This document shows, piece after piece, positions 12,357-24,193 of a DNA stretch of 64,000 nt. The translations under genes and the position numbers were made by a program. Source of the stretch: Pseudomonas schmalbachii. Its GTDB lineage: Bacteria; Pseudomonadota; Gammaproteobacteria; Pseudomonadales; Pseudomonadaceae. The DNA lies in NCBI RefSeq assembly GCF_017589465.1, contig NZ_JAELYA010000003.1, positions 124,001 to 188,000 of the forward strand. Direction: 5' to 3'. Every line of letters begins with the position of its first letter. The first letter of the stretch is position 1. The notes beneath the pieces were generated by a model. That model was not told where the DNA came from. It ran no database searches and saw only the letters and a list, made by a program, of their open reading frames with translations.

Positions 12357-13748
12357 ATGAGTGTGGTCATCGCCCTCGCGGCACTCGCCCTGCTGATGCT
12401 CGCCGCCTACCGCGGCTACAGCGTCATCCTCTTCGCCCCCATCGCGGCGCTGCTCGCCGTGCTGCTCACCGATCCCTCCGCCGTGGCGCCAGCCTTCACC
12501 GGCGTGTTCATGGAGAAGATGGTCGGCTTCGTGAAGCTGTACTTCCCGGTGTTCCTGCTCGGCGCGGTATTCGGCAAGCTGATCGAGCTGTCCGGCTTCT
12601 CGCGCTCCATCGTCGCCGCCGCCATCCGCCTGCTTGGCACGAGCCAGGCGATGCTGGTGATCGTGCTGGTCTGCGCCCTGCTCACCTACGGCGGCGTGTC
12701 GCTGTTCGTGGTGGTGTTCGCGGTCTATCCGTTCGCCGCCGAGATGTTCCGCCAGAGCGACATTCCCAAGCGGCTGATTCCGGCGACCATCGCCCTCGGC
12801 GCGTTCAGCTTCACCATGGACGCCCTGCCCGGCACGCCGCAGATCCAGAACATCATCCCCACCACCTTCTTCAACACCACCGCCTGGGCCGCGCCGTGGC
12901 TGGGGCTGATCGGCACGCTGTTCGTGTTCTGCGCCGGCATGCTGTTCCTGCATCGCCAACTGCGCAAGGCCAAGGCCGCCGGCGAAGGCTACGGCAGCAA
13001 CCTGCGCAACGAGCCGGAAACCGCCGCCGATATCGCCCTGCCCAACCCGCTGCTGGCGCTCTCGCCGCTGGTGCTGGTGGGCGTTTCCAACCTGGTGTTC
13101 ACCCACTGGATTCCGCAGTTCTACGGCAAGGTCCACACCCTGCAGCTGGCCGGCATGGCCACCCCGGTGCAGAGCGAAGTGGCCAAGCTGACCGGCATCT
13201 GGGCAGTGCAGGCGGCGCTGCTGCTGGGCATCCTGCTGGTGCTGGTGTGCGGCTTCCGCGCCATCCGCAGCAAGCTGGCCGAGGGCAGCCGCACGGCGGT
13301 TTCCGGCGCGCTGCTGGCGTCGATGAACACCGCTTCGGAATACGGCTTCGGCGCGGTGATCGCCTCGCTGCCGGGCTTCCTGGTGCTGGCCGACGCGCTG
13401 CGCGCCATTCCCAACCCGCTGGTCAACGAGGCGGTCACCGTCACCCTGCTGGCCGGCATCACCGGCTCGGCCTCCGGCGGCATGAGCATCGCCCTGGCGG
13501 CCATGGCCCAGGACTTCATCGCCGCCGCCAACAGCGCCGGCATCCCGCTGGAAGTGCTGCACCGCGTGGCGTCCATGGCCAGCGGCGGCATGGACACGCT
13601 GCCGCACAACGGCGCGGTGATCACCCTGCTGGCGGTGACCGGCCTGACCCACCGCGAGGCCTACAAGGACATCTTCGGCATCACCGTGATCAAGACCCTG
13701 GCGGTCTTCGTGGTGATCGGCACCTTCTACGCTACAGGGATCGTTTGA
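12357..13748 (+). CDS. GntP-family permease, probable 3-hydroxybutyrate/short hydroxy-acid transporter
   Basis: This inner-membrane transporter has 463 residues and about 12 hydrophobic segments. Family marks include SLFVVVFAVYPFAAEMFR near the middle of the N-half and a glycine/serine-rich region (GITGSASGGMSIAL) in the C-half. It lies between the porin and bdhA. GntP proteins carry gluconate and other hydroxy-acids, and the context suggests 3-hydroxybutyrate. The start is the ATG just after CCTGGAGACATCCA. It corresponds by synteny to P. aeruginosa PA2004 (recalled). Confidence 0.88.
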   Translation: MSVVIALAALALLMLAAYRGYSVILFAPIAALLAVLLTDPSAVAPAFTGVFMEKMVGFVKLYFPVFLLGAVFGKLIELSGFSRSIVAAAIRLLGTSQAMLVIVLVCALLTYGGVSLFVVVFAVYPFAAEMFRQSDIPKRLIPATIALGAFSFTMDALPGTPQIQNIIPTTFFNTTAWAAPWLGLIGTLFVFCAGMLFLHRQLRKAKAAGEGYGSNLRNEPETAADIALPNPLLALSPLVLVGVSNLVFTHWIPQFYGKVHTLQLAGMATPVQSEVAKLTGIWAVQAALLLGILLVLVCGFRAIRSKLAEGSRTAVSGALLASMNTASEYGFGAVIASLPGFLVLADALRAIPNPLVNEAVTVTLLAGITGSASGGMSIALAAMAQDFIAAANSAGIPLEVLHRVASMASGGMDTLPHNGAVITLLAVTGLTHREAYKDIFGITVIKTLAVFVVIGTFYATGIV

Positions 13749-13769
13749 CCAGATTGCTCCGCCGCACCC

Positions 13770-13827
13770 TGTAGGAGCGGGCCATGCCCGCGAAAAAGAA
13801 AATCGCGCGCATGGCGCGCTCCTACGT
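13770..13827. repeat. Intergenic palindrome, GTAGGAGCGGGCCATGCCCGCG family
   Basis: GTAGGAGCGGGCCATGCCCGCG faces a second unit, GCGCGCATGGCGCGCTCCTACG, with a few A/T bases between them. Further copies lie at 14661-14709, 48780-48827 and as single units near 35093, 56353 and 56491. It lies in the gap before bdhA. Confidence 0.85.
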
Positions 13828-13873
13828 GGCAGCCACGAACAACGCAATACCCTCTGATACACAGGAGATTTCC

Positions 13874-14644
13874 ATGAACCTCAAAGGCAAGACCGCACTG
13901 GTCACCGGCTCCACCAGCGGCATCGGCCTGGGCATTGCGCGCAAGCTCGCCGAGGCCGGCGCCAACCTGGTGCTGAACGGCTTCGGCGAGGTCGAGGCCG
14001 CCGTCGCCAGTATCGCCGCCTGCGGCGTCAAGGTCGGCCACCATCCGGCGGACATTTCCAGTCCGGAGCAGATCGCCGAAATGATCGCCTACGCCGAGCG
14101 CGACTTCGGCGGGGTCGATATCCTCGTCAACAACGCCGGCATCCAGCATGTGGCGCCGGTGGAGGAGTTCCCGGTGGAGCGCTGGGACTCGATCATCGCC
14201 ATCAACCTGTCCGCCGTGTTCCACACCATCCGCCTGGCGCTGCCGGGCATGCGCCGGAAAGGCTGGGGGCGCATCGTCAATATCGCCTCGGCCCACGGGC
14301 TGGTCGCCTCGGCGCAGAAGAGCGCCTATGTCGCGGCCAAGCACGGCGTGCTCGGCCTGACCAAAACCGTGGCGCTGGAAACCGCCACCACGCCGATCAC
14401 CTGCAACGCCATCTGTCCGGGCTGGGTGCTGACTCCGCTGGTGCAGAAGCAGATCGACGCACGCATCGCCGCCGGCACCGAGCCGGAGCAGGCGCGCCAC
14501 GACCTGCTGGCGGAGAAGCAGCCATCGCTGGAATTCGTCACCCCGGAACAGCTCGGCGAACTGGCAGTGTTCCTCTGCGGCGATGCCGCCGCCCAGGTGC
14601 GTGGCGTGGCGTGGAACATGGATGGGGGGTGGGTGGCGCAATAA
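13874..14644 (+). CDS. bdhA: D-3-hydroxybutyrate dehydrogenase
   Basis: This short-chain dehydrogenase oxidises D-3-hydroxybutyrate to acetoacetate with NAD. It has 256 residues. The Rossmann start VTGSTSGIGLGIA (10-22), NNAGIQH (87-93) and the catalytic Tyr152-x3-Lys156 in YVAAKHG are all present. The substrate-loop region resembles that of the BdhA family. ACAGGAG before the ATG at 13874 selects this start. Its acetoacetate product would be activated by the next gene, acetoacetyl-CoA synthetase. Confidence 0.93.
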   Translation: MNLKGKTALVTGSTSGIGLGIARKLAEAGANLVLNGFGEVEAAVASIAACGVKVGHHPADISSPEQIAEMIAYAERDFGGVDILVNNAGIQHVAPVEEFPVERWDSIIAINLSAVFHTIRLALPGMRRKGWGRIVNIASAHGLVASAQKSAYVAAKHGVLGLTKTVALETATTPITCNAICPGWVLTPLVQKQIDARIAAGTEPEQARHDLLAEKQPSLEFVTPEQLGELAVFLCGDAAAQVRGVAWNMDGGWVAQ

Positions 14645-14951
14645 GCTGCCCGGCGTTCTTCGTAGGAGCGCGCCATGCGCGCGATTCGCGGGCATGGCCC
14701 GCTCCTACGGTTCGCTCGTGCAGAACGTAGGGTGGAAAACGGCGAAGCCTTTTCCACCATCAAGCGCGGGGCGGCGGGGCGGTGGACAAGCTTCGCGTTG
14801 TCCACCCTACGCACTGGCCCAGCCACGTAGTTCCGTAGGGCGGGTGCAACCCGCCGGGAACGCGAAATGGCGGGTTGCACCCGCCCTGCACAGGGGCTGT
14901 CGAGCCACCGGCATTGCACTATAAAGATAGGCAGTACCGTTGGAGACGCCG
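14645..14951. repeat. Cluster of three different inverted-repeat elements
   Basis: This 307-base gap before acetoacetyl-CoA synthetase has no gene. It holds three adjacent palindromic elements. At 14661-14709 is the GTAGGAGCG/CGCTCCTAC type. At 14726-14811 is GTAGGGTGGAAAACGGCGAAG facing CTTCGCGTTGTCCACCCTACG. At 14834-14887 is GTAGGGCGGGTGCAACCCGCC facing GGCGGGTTGCACCCGCCCT. The last 60 bases may hold the promoter and RBS of the synthetase gene. Confidence 0.85.
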
Positions 14952-16907
<1,956 letters not shown>

Positions 16908-16910
16908 CCG

Positions 16911-18560
16911 CTACTGGAACGCCAGCGCCTGCCGCACCGAGGACTCCCGGCAGGCGGCGAACAGGTCCAGGCCGGGATCGTAGGTGCGCGTGCGCACCTC
17001 CAGCAGGCCGAGCATGGAGTGGAACAGGTAGTCCTGGGACAGCGGCTCTCCGCTGCGCTGGCGCAGACAGGTGCCATCGAGGGCGAAAGACTCCCGGTAG
17101 CCCTCGGAGAACCAGGCGAACATGCCGACGTGTTTCTGCTGGTCAGGCGCCAGCAGGTACGGCGTGCCATGCAGGAACAGGTTGTATTCCCCCAGCGATT
17201 CGCCGTGGTCCGACAGGTAGATCATCGCGGTATCCAGTCGGCTCTCGTTCTTGCGCAGCAGGTCGATCAGGCTGGACAGCACGTAGTCGGTATACAGCAG
17301 CGTATTGTCGTAGCCGTTGACGATGCTCTCCCGCGAGCAGGCGCTGAGGTCGCTGCTGCGACACACCGGGGTGAATTTCTCGAAGGCCGGCGGGTAGCGC
17401 TTGAAGTAGGCCGGGCCGTGGCTGCCCATCTGGTGCAGGACCAGTACTGTGTCGCGGTCGATGCCGTCGATGAAGGTCTGCAGATCCTTGAGCAGGACTT
17501 CGTCGTGGCATTCGCCGCTGGCACAGAATGCCGGGTCTCGCGAGTGGGTCAGTTCCTCGAAGTCCACCCGGTCGCAGGTGCCCTTGCAGCCCGACTGGTT
17601 GTCGCGCCAGAGCACCGCGAAGCCGGCGCGTTTCAGTACATCGAGCAGCCCTTCCTGATGCTTCGCCTTGCCGTCGCTGTAATGCGCACGGGTCAGGTCT
17701 GAGAACATGCAGGGCACCGATACCGCGGTTTCCGTGCCGCAGGAGTGGACGTCGCTGAAGGTGATCAGCCCCGGCTCCGCCTGCAGCCGTGGGTTGGTAT
17801 CGCGGCCATAGCCGTTCAGGGAAAAGTTCTCCGCCCGCGCGCTTTCGCCCACCACCAGCACCGTCAATGACTTGCGCGGATGGTCCTGCCCACTGGAGGC
17901 GCGCACGGCGTCCGTAGCGACCGGCTGCAACTGCTGCGGCCCGGCCTGCACCCTGCCCTTCAGCAGGCCGAACGCCGCGCCCACATAGTTGCTCGGCACC
18001 ACCTGCATGCGCAGTTCGTGATGATTGCGCAGCAGCGACGACAGGCCCTGGTAGTTGCACAGCGCCACTGCGGCGATCAGCGCCACCGAGGCCAGGGCCA
18101 TGCAGCCCTTGCCAAGCAGCTCGCGCGGCCAGCTCCGCCAGGCTATCGGCACACGCCAGAGCAACCATGCCGGCAGCACGCCAAGCAGCAGGAGGTAGGC
18201 CCCCAGCTTGAACGAAAGCAGGTCGCGTACTTCGGCGGGGTCGGTCTCCACGACATTGCGCAGCATCTCGACATCGATCAGCACGCCGTAGTGGTTCATG
18301 AAATAGGCCACGCCGGCGCTGACCAGCAGCAGCACGCTCAGCGCCGGCTTGAGCACGCCGCGAACGGCGAGCAGGCTGAGGATCAGGTTGAAGCAGGCGA
18401 ACAGCAGCGCCGCGAATGCCAGCACCAGCCCAACCCCGCGCCAGCCCGGCGGGGTCACCTCCAGCAGATGTCGCCACAGGGGCAGGTTGTAGGCCAGCAG
18501 CAGGAATGCGCTGCCGAGCAGAGTCAGGTATTCGGGCCGGATTGGGCGGATCTTCAGCAT
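16911..18560 (-). CDS. eptA: Phosphoethanolamine-lipid A transferase EptA
   Basis: This inner-membrane enzyme moves phosphoethanolamine from phosphatidylethanolamine to lipid A, which lowers surface charge and gives polymyxin tolerance. It has 549 residues, with five N-terminal membrane helices (to about 170) and a periplasmic sulfatase-fold domain. Glu240 in VVGES, Thr278 in GTETAVSVPCM (the nucleophile) and the SDHGES motif match the zinc and catalytic residues of EptA. Many cysteines fit the family's disulfides. No clear PmrA box was found upstream. Confidence 0.92.
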   Translation of the reverse strand: MLKIRPIRPEYLTLLGSAFLLLAYNLPLWRHLLEVTPPGWRGVGLVLAFAALLFACFNLILSLLAVRGVLKPALSVLLLVSAGVAYFMNHYGVLIDVEMLRNVVETDPAEVRDLLSFKLGAYLLLLGVLPAWLLWRVPIAWRSWPRELLGKGCMALASVALIAAVALCNYQGLSSLLRNHHELRMQVVPSNYVGAAFGLLKGRVQAGPQQLQPVATDAVRASSGQDHPRKSLTVLVVGESARAENFSLNGYGRDTNPRLQAEPGLITFSDVHSCGTETAVSVPCMFSDLTRAHYSDGKAKHQEGLLDVLKRAGFAVLWRDNQSGCKGTCDRVDFEELTHSRDPAFCASGECHDEVLLKDLQTFIDGIDRDTVLVLHQMGSHGPAYFKRYPPAFEKFTPVCRSSDLSACSRESIVNGYDNTLLYTDYVLSSLIDLLRKNESRLDTAMIYLSDHGESLGEYNLFLHGTPYLLAPDQQKHVGMFAWFSEGYRESFALDGTCLRQRSGEPLSQDYLFHSMLGLLEVRTRTYDPGLDLFAACRESSVRQALAFQ

Positions 18561-18939
18561 TGCGCGGGTTCTTCCAGGGCTGTCGGGTCGCCCATCCGCC
18601 CTGGTGGGGCGGTGAGCGACGGCAGCCTAGGAGCGGCGGCGTCAATCTTTCGTGAAAAAATCCTCCAGAAAAAGTGGACTCCGGCAGCGCCCGCAGGCCG
18701 CATGAGCTGCCGTCCGACGCGCAATATCAGCGATGTTTTCCGCTACTCGCTGAAAATAAAGGAAAAATTCCCACTTCTGCTATTATCCCGCCCCGCTGGG
18801 GTCCGCCACGGGCTCCGAATCATTCCAATAACTCCAATTAGCAGCATGTGGCGACGAAAATCCTGCGTTGCAAAACGCGGGAAGGGAATGCTTTTTCCGC
18901 AGCCATCTCTGCTCGAACCAATGATTAGGATCTAACAAG
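18561..18939. other. Intergenic region between eptA and an OprD porin
   Basis: This 379-base gap between divergent genes shows no credible ORF. It should hold both promoters. A TATTAT at about 18780-18785 on the plus strand could be the porin -10. No named operator was recognised. Confidence 0.5.
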
Positions 18940-20235
18940 ATGTTGAACAAACGGATCAGCCTGCTCGCTCTGGGCATCCTCGCCGCCGCCAACCAGGCGA
19001 TGGCCGACGACCAGTCCAACGCCAAGGGCTTCGTTGAAGACAGCCACCTGGACGTGTTCCTGCGCAATGGCTACATGTACCGCGACTTCAAGCACGGCGC
19101 CGAAGACAAGTCAGAGTGGGGCCAGGCGGCAACCGCCACCTTCACTTCCGGCTTCACCCCGGGCACCGTCGGTGTAGGCGTCGACGCCTTCGGCATGTAC
19201 GCCGTGCGTCTGGACGGCGGCCAGGGCCGCAGCGGTGCCGCCGGCATCGACTTCTTCAAGCAGGGTGACAGCGGCCACGCTGCCGACGACCTGTCCCGTG
19301 GCGGCGCTGCCATCAAGGCGCGCATCTCCAACACCGTGATCAAGGTCGGCGACCAGATGCCTGCCCTGCCGGTGCTGACCTACGACAACTCCCGCCTGCT
19401 GCCGGAAACCTTCAACGGCACCATGATCACCTCCAAGGAGATCGAAGGCCTGGAGCTGAACGTCGGCCGCTTCACCCAGGAAGTCCGCAAGAGCGCCACC
19501 AGCTCCGACAGCGGCCACCTGAAGCGCATCGACGTGTTCGGCGGCAGCTACAAGTTCACCGACAACTTCAGCGCCTCGCTCTACGGTTCCGACAACGAGG
19601 ACGTGGCGAAGAAGCAGTACCTCAACCTGAACTACGTCCAGCCGCTGGCCGAGAAAGAGTCGCTGACCTTCGACTTCAACGGCTACAAGACCAAGCTGGA
19701 TAGCGACTTCGCCGATCAGTTCTACGGCGGCAACCGCGACAACACCATCTGGAGCCTGGCCGCGACCTACGCGATCGATGCCCACTCCTTCACCCTCGCC
19801 CACCAGCGCAGCACCGGCGACACCGGCTACAACTACGGCTTCTACCAGGAAGTCGACGGCGTACCGACCGGCGCCCTGGGCGACGGCGGCAGCACCATCT
19901 GGCTGGCCAACTCCTACTGGTCGGACTTCAACGCCGAGGACGAGCGCTCCTGGCAGGTCAGCTACGCCATCGACTTCGGCGCCTACGGCATGCCGGGCCT
20001 GAGCTACCGCGTGGCCTACGTGCGCGGCGACAACATCCGCACCGCCGACACCAGCGATGGCACCGAGCGCGAAATCTTCAACCAACTGCAGTACGTGGTA
20101 CAGGACGGCCCGGCCAAGAACCTGAGCCTGCGTCTGCGCAGCTCGTGGGTCCGCGTCTCCAACGACGCCAGCGCCTACAACTCGGACGGCAACGAAGTCC
20201 GCGCCTTCGTCGAGTACCCGATCAGCATCTTCTAA
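18940..20235 (+). CDS. OprD-family outer-membrane porin
   Basis: This 431-residue OprD-type porin has a signal peptide that ends after QAMA at about 24. Barrel features include FLRNGYMYRDFKHG, GFTPGTVGVGVDAFGMYAVRLDGG (shown here only as a typical glycine/aromatic strand pair) and a C-terminal strand ending EYPISIF with a terminal Phe. AGGA about 9 bases upstream supports the ATG at 18940. It is monocistronic, with its own terminator, so the substrate cannot be guessed from neighbours. It is clearly diverged from the porin at 11011. Confidence 0.88.
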   Translation: MLNKRISLLALGILAAANQAMADDQSNAKGFVEDSHLDVFLRNGYMYRDFKHGAEDKSEWGQAATATFTSGFTPGTVGVGVDAFGMYAVRLDGGQGRSGAAGIDFFKQGDSGHAADDLSRGGAAIKARISNTVIKVGDQMPALPVLTYDNSRLLPETFNGTMITSKEIEGLELNVGRFTQEVRKSATSSDSGHLKRIDVFGGSYKFTDNFSASLYGSDNEDVAKKQYLNLNYVQPLAEKESLTFDFNGYKTKLDSDFADQFYGGNRDNTIWSLAATYAIDAHSFTLAHQRSTGDTGYNYGFYQEVDGVPTGALGDGGSTIWLANSYWSDFNAEDERSWQVSYAIDFGAYGMPGLSYRVAYVRGDNIRTADTSDGTEREIFNQLQYVVQDGPAKNLSLRLRSSWVRVSNDASAYNSDGNEVRAFVEYPISIF

Positions 20236-20260
20236 TGCTGTAAGGTTCGCGACCAAAGCA

Positions 20261-20296
20261 AAAACGCCCCGCGGCATATGCCCGGGGCGTTTTTTG
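20261..20296 (+). terminator. Rho-independent terminator of the OprD porin gene
   Basis: AACGCCCCG and CGGGGCGTT form a GC-rich stem around a short loop, followed by six T. It starts about 26 bases after the porin stop. Confidence 0.9.
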
Positions 20297-20299
20297 TTG

Positions 20300-20384
20300 C
20301 GTAGGTTGGTGCTGAGCCTGCGAAGCCCAACATCAGCAACCATCGGGCTGGATCGTTGGGCTTCGTGCCTCAGCCCAACCTACG
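20300..20384. repeat. Intergenic palindrome, GTAGGTTGGC/GTTGGGCTT family
   Basis: GTAGGTTGGTGCTGAGCCTG is answered by CAGCCCAACCTACG with a GAAGCCCAAC/GTTGGGCTTC inner pair. It follows the porin terminator directly. Confidence 0.8.
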
Positions 20385-20442
20385 AATTCACGTTCCACGC
20401 AGGAGAAAATTCCCCGGAGCGTTTTTCATTGCGCACTGGCAA

Positions 20443-21393
20443 TCACTCGATCATCCGTGCGATGTCGGAACGGGTGACTGCAGTCTTGCAGTCCTCATAC
20501 CAGTGGGGAATCGCATCGCGCAGGCGCTCCCTGGCGTCGTCCAGCCTGAACGGCTGCGCATAGCGCGTCTTGCGGTAGGCGTAGATGTAGTAGGTGCCGT
20601 TGCGGTAGAGGATGCGGTCGAAGGTGTAGAAGCCGATGTGCGAGCCATTGCAACGCGCCGTCAGCACGACGTCGCCCTCCTCGTACGGCAGCGCGCCTTC
20701 GGCGCACTCGTAGGTGAAGAACTCGCGCACGTCGTCCCAGGCCACGCCGTCGCTGCTGGAGCGCAGGTGGGCACGCGCCTCGTCTTCCGACTGTTCCGAA
20801 TGGTCGCTGTACCAGATGAACAGCGGAATGCTCTGGTTGGTCTCGTCGGCCAGCCAGCTCTCGCCGTCCAGGTATTGCGAACTACGCGCCAGGCCGGCCT
20901 GCATGCGCAGGTGCACCTGGCGGTAGGCATCCAGCTCATCGTCGAATCGCTGCGACTCGCTGCAGAGCAGCACGCCCCCGGTCGCCTTCAGCGCGGCGAC
21001 CTTGGCCAGATAGCCGGCGTACAGACCGGCATCCTCGATCAGCACGCAGGTATCGCGGCTGAGACCCAGGCCCACATCGGTGAAATTGGCGGAGCCGACG
21101 ATCACCACGTCCGGCTCGATCAGGACCAGCTTCCAGTTGACGCTGGCCTGGTAGCGGAAATCCACCGACAGCGTCAGCCCGGCATCCGCGTGGCGCAGGC
21201 AGTGCTCGATGAAGTCCGGCGAAGTGAAGGAATTGACGGTGCCGACCAGCATGTCGACCCGGTTGCCGCTGGCCAGCAGGGTATCGATCAGAGGCTCGGT
21301 GCCACTGGCAAAACCCGAGACGATGGTGATGTTCTTTCCGCTCACCTGCTCCAGGTTGTGCTTCAGGTCATTGTGCTCGTCCAGAATTTTCAT
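20443..21393 (-). CDS. PLD-like domain protein with a degenerate HKD motif
   Basis: This 316-residue cytoplasmic protein has one phospholipase D-like domain in its N-half. The HKD-type segment reads [22 protein letters not shown] at about 103-124, where the usual HxK histidine is Asn and the Lys and GSANF remain (only the HxK and GSANFT parts are diagnostic). The first 60 residues resemble the PLD family's beta strands that define a target. The C-half (about 160-316) is not recognised. With one domain and no catalytic His it may be a binding or dimeric pseudo-enzyme. It is transcribed alone. Restriction and repair nucleases also use single PLD domains, but no partner gene is next to it. Confidence 0.6.
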   Translation of the reverse strand: MKILDEHNDLKHNLEQVSGKNITIVSGFASGTEPLIDTLLASGNRVDMLVGTVNSFTSPDFIEHCLRHADAGLTLSVDFRYQASVNWKLVLIEPDVVIVGSANFTDVGLGLSRDTCVLIEDAGLYAGYLAKVAALKATGGVLLCSESQRFDDELDAYRQVHLRMQAGLARSSQYLDGESWLADETNQSIPLFIWYSDHSEQSEDEARAHLRSSSDGVAWDDVREFFTYECAEGALPYEEGDVVLTARCNGSHIGFYTFDRILYRNGTYYIYAYRKTRYAQPFRLDDARERLRDAIPHWYEDCKTAVTRSDIARMIE

Positions 21394-21662
21394 ACTGCCT
21401 CCCCCGACATATCAGGCCGGAAATTCTGAAGCAGCCGTTCAATATCTTCAACAGCCGTAAACATCTTCCTTCACTTCACCCTACCGGTCGTCGGTCGCGC
21501 CCCGGAAAACACTGCACATCATTGCTAGCAGTATGGCCTGCCGCTTCCGATCATCCCGGATCGGCTGCGGAGCGGTCGCCCAGGTGGTATCATCCCGCGT
21601 TTTTTGCGCCGCGCTGCATGCCGCACCGGCGATACGCCACCCGACATACCCAGGTATACCCC
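21394..21662. other. Divergent intergenic region, PLD-like gene / ABC-F gene
   Basis: This 269-base gap holds the promoters of both neighbours and no credible ORF. The plus-strand reading frame of the ABC-F gene extends upstream through it, but that part has no RBS and no family match. Confidence 0.45.
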
Positions 21663-23252
21663 TTGATCTCCACAGCAAACATCACCATGCAGTTCGGCGC
21701 AAAGCCGCTGTTCGAAAACGTCTCCGTCAAGTTCGGCAACGGCAACCGCTACGGCCTGATCGGCGCCAACGGTTGCGGCAAGTCGACCTTCATGAAGATC
21801 CTCGGCGGCGACCTCGAGCCAAGCTCCGGCCAGGTGATGCTGGAAAACAACGTGCGCCTGGGCAAGCTGCGCCAGGACCAGTTCGCCTATGAAGATTTCT
21901 CGGTCATCGACACCGTGATCATGGGTCACACCGAGCTGTGGAACGTGAAAGCCGAGCGCGACCGCATCTACTCCCTGCCGGAAATGAGCGAAGACGACGG
22001 CATGGCCGTGGCCGAGCTGGAAGTCCAGTTCGCCGAATTCGACGGCTACACCGCCGAATCCCGCGCCGGTGAGCTGCTGCTCGGTCTGGGCATTCCGCTG
22101 GACCAGCATTTCGGCCCGATGAGTTCCGTCGCCCCCGGCTGGAAGCTGCGCGTGCTGCTGGCCCAGGCGCTGTTCTCCGATCCGGACGTGCTGCTCCTCG
22201 ACGAGCCGACCAACCACCTGGACATCAACACCATCCGCTGGCTGGAAAGCATCCTCACGGCGCGTAACAGCACCATGATCATCATTTCCCACGACCGCCA
22301 CTTCCTGAACAGCGTCTGCACGCACATGGCGGACCTGGACTACGGCGAGCTGCGCCTGTTCCCCGGCAACTACGACGAGTACATGACCGCGGCGACCCAG
22401 GCCCGCGAGCGCCTGCTCTCCGACAATGCCAAGAAGAAGGCACAGATCGCCGAACTGCAGACCTTCGTCAGCCGCTTCTCGGCCAACGCCTCCAAGGCCA
22501 AGCAGGCCACCAGCCGCGCCCGCCAGATCGACAAGATCCAGCTGGAAGAGGTCAAGCCGTCCAGCCGCGTCAGCCCGTTCATCCGCTTCGAGCAGTACAA
22601 GAAGCTGCACCGCCAGGCGGTGACCGTCGAGCGCATCAGCAAGGGTTACGACGGCAACCCGCTGTTCAAGAACCTCAGCCTGCAGGTCGAGGCCGGCGAA
22701 CGCATCGCCATCATCGGTCCCAACGGCATCGGCAAGACCACCCTGCTGCGCACCCTGGTCGGTGAGCTGCCGGTGGACAGCGGTGAGGTGAAGTGGACCG
22801 ACAGCGCCGACGTCGGCTACTTCGCCCAGGACCATGCCGACGATTTCGCCGACGACATGAACCTGTTCGACTGGATGGCCCAGTGGACCCAGGGCGGCGA
22901 GCAACTGGTACGCGGCACCCTCGGCCGCATGCTGTTCTCCAACGACGAGATCCAGAAGTCGGTGAAGGTGATCTCCGGTGGCGAACAGGGCCGCATGCTG
23001 TTCGGCCGCCTGATCCTGAAGAAGCCCAACGTACTGGTGATGGACGAACCGACCAACCACCTGGACATGGAATCCATCGAGTCGCTCAACCTGGCGCTGG
23101 AGAACTACCCGGGCACGCTGATCTTCGTCAGCCACGACCGCGAGTTCGTCTCCTCCCTGGCGACCCGCATCATCGAGCTGAGCGAGAACGGCGTGACCGA
23201 CTTCAGCGGCAGCTACGACGATTACCTGCGCAGCCAGGGTGTGGTCGTCTAA
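21663..23252 (+). CDS. ABC-F family ATPase (YbiT-like), TTG start
   Basis: This soluble ATPase has two ABC domains in one chain and no membrane part, as in ABC-F translation factors that act at the ribosomal E site. It has 529 residues, near the 530 of YbiT. The N-terminus [20 protein letters not shown] fits the family if the TTG at 21663 is the start. Walker A motifs are GANGCGKST and GPNGIGKTT, each followed by a DEPTNHLD Walker B. The linker between domains is helical and basic (about 240-320). AGG lies about 10 bases before the TTG. A strong terminator follows. Confidence 0.9.
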   Translation: MISTANITMQFGAKPLFENVSVKFGNGNRYGLIGANGCGKSTFMKILGGDLEPSSGQVMLENNVRLGKLRQDQFAYEDFSVIDTVIMGHTELWNVKAERDRIYSLPEMSEDDGMAVAELEVQFAEFDGYTAESRAGELLLGLGIPLDQHFGPMSSVAPGWKLRVLLAQALFSDPDVLLLDEPTNHLDINTIRWLESILTARNSTMIIISHDRHFLNSVCTHMADLDYGELRLFPGNYDEYMTAATQARERLLSDNAKKKAQIAELQTFVSRFSANASKAKQATSRARQIDKIQLEEVKPSSRVSPFIRFEQYKKLHRQAVTVERISKGYDGNPLFKNLSLQVEAGERIAIIGPNGIGKTTLLRTLVGELPVDSGEVKWTDSADVGYFAQDHADDFADDMNLFDWMAQWTQGGEQLVRGTLGRMLFSNDEIQKSVKVISGGEQGRMLFGRLILKKPNVLVMDEPTNHLDMESIESLNLALENYPGTLIFVSHDREFVSSLATRIIELSENGVTDFSGSYDDYLRSQGVVV

Positions 23253-23272
23253 TGGTGATTGCCTGAGGCAAC

Positions 23273-23390
23273 CCTCACCCCTGCCCTCTCCCGGAGGGAG
23301 AGGGGGTACAACGGCGTTGGGATGCATGCCGTGCCGACCGATACCCCCGGACAGTCCCCTCTCCCGTTGGGAGAGGGTTAGGGTGAGGGA
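23273..23390. repeat. Paired inverted repeat of the CCCTCTCCC...GGGAGAGGG family
   Basis: It has the same two-unit structure as at 3387-3496, with CCCTCACCCCTGCCCTCTCCC on the left and GGGAGAGGGTTAGGGTGAGGG on the right (each a short palindrome plus tail). The interior, ATGCCGTGCCGACCG...AGTCCCCTCTCCC, is also similar in the copies at 48850 and 53491, so the whole of about 118 bases is a composite unit. Confidence 0.85.
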
Positions 23391-23413
23391 ACCAGGCAAC
23401 TCATAGCCAAAAC

Positions 23414-23450
23414 AAAAAACGCCGCCCCTTCATCAGGGGCGGCGTTTTTT
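23414..23450. terminator. Bidirectional terminator between the ABC-F gene and azoR
   Basis: AAAAAACGCCGCCCC and GGGGCGGCGTTTTTT form a near-perfect 15-base stem around a 7-base loop. A and T runs flank both sides, so it can stop transcription from either convergent gene. Confidence 0.93.
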
Positions 23451-23468
23451 CATTCGCACCAACCGCAA

Positions 23469-24077
23469 TCAGGCAGCGACGAACTCTTCAGCGATGCGCT
23501 GCCGGGCGGCACTGATCGCCTGTTTACGCGGCTCCTCACCGTAGGCCAGGCCTTCGGCACGCACTACTTCGATGTCGGTGATGCCGACGAAACCAAGCAC
23601 CAGCTTCAGGTAATCCTCGTGGGCCGCGCCGCTGGGCTGACCGGCGTGCAGGCCGCCGGCGGTGGAGACGATGATCACCTTCTTGCCGCCCGCCAGGCCG
23701 ACCGGGCCGTTCTCGGTGTAGCGGAAGGTCTTGCCGGCTACGGCGATGCGGTCGATCCAGGCCTTCAACTGGCTGGGGATAGTGAAGTTGTACATCGGCG
23801 CGCCGATGACGATGGCGTCGGCAGCCAGGAACTCCTCGATGCTGTTTTCGCCCAGCGCCGCTTCGTGCTTCTGCGCAGCGTCGCGCAGTTCGGCCGGGGT
23901 GCCGGCGGCGACCAGGCTGGCGGCGGACAGGTGGCTGATGGCGTCGGCGGCCAGGTCACGGTAGGTCACCTGCAGGCCCGCTTCGGCGGCGCGCCAGGCG
24001 TCCACGACTTCGCGGCTGAGTTGGCGCGAAGCGGAGGCGTCGCCGAGGATGCTGGAATCGATGTGCAGAAGTTTCAT
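23469..24077 (-). CDS. azoR: FMN-dependent NADH-azoreductase
   Basis: This 202-residue flavodoxin-fold oxidoreductase reduces azo dyes and quinones with NAD(P)H and FMN. Family marks are the N-terminal phosphate loop ([21 protein letters not shown] region), [17 protein letters not shown] and the STAGGLH segment. The ATG at 24077 gives the family's N-terminus; the upstream extension does not match. It is divergent from a LysR gene 116 bases away, which probably controls it. Confidence 0.92.
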   Translation of the reverse strand: MKLLHIDSSILGDASASRQLSREVVDAWRAAEAGLQVTYRDLAADAISHLSAASLVAAGTPAELRDAAQKHEAALGENSIEEFLAADAIVIGAPMYNFTIPSQLKAWIDRIAVAGKTFRYTENGPVGLAGGKKVIIVSTAGGLHAGQPSGAAHEDYLKLVLGFVGITDIEVVRAEGLAYGEEPRKQAISAARQRIAEEFVAA

Positions 24078-24193
24078 GCTGGTCTCCCGGTAATTGGTCG
24101 TCACTGCTGACTTGCTGACAAGGCTACCGATGTAGCCAATCGACGATAAGTCCGCAAAAATGCGATGCATCGTCTCATCAGCAGGACAATCCC

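Noticed and set aside
13771-13827. Rho-independent terminator after the GntP gene
   Set aside because: The hairpin belongs to the GTAGGAGCGGGCC repeat family and has no T run, so it is better called a repeat.
18561-18700. PmrA box upstream of eptA
   Set aside because: No CTTAAG-type direct repeat was found, so PmrAB control cannot be claimed from sequence.
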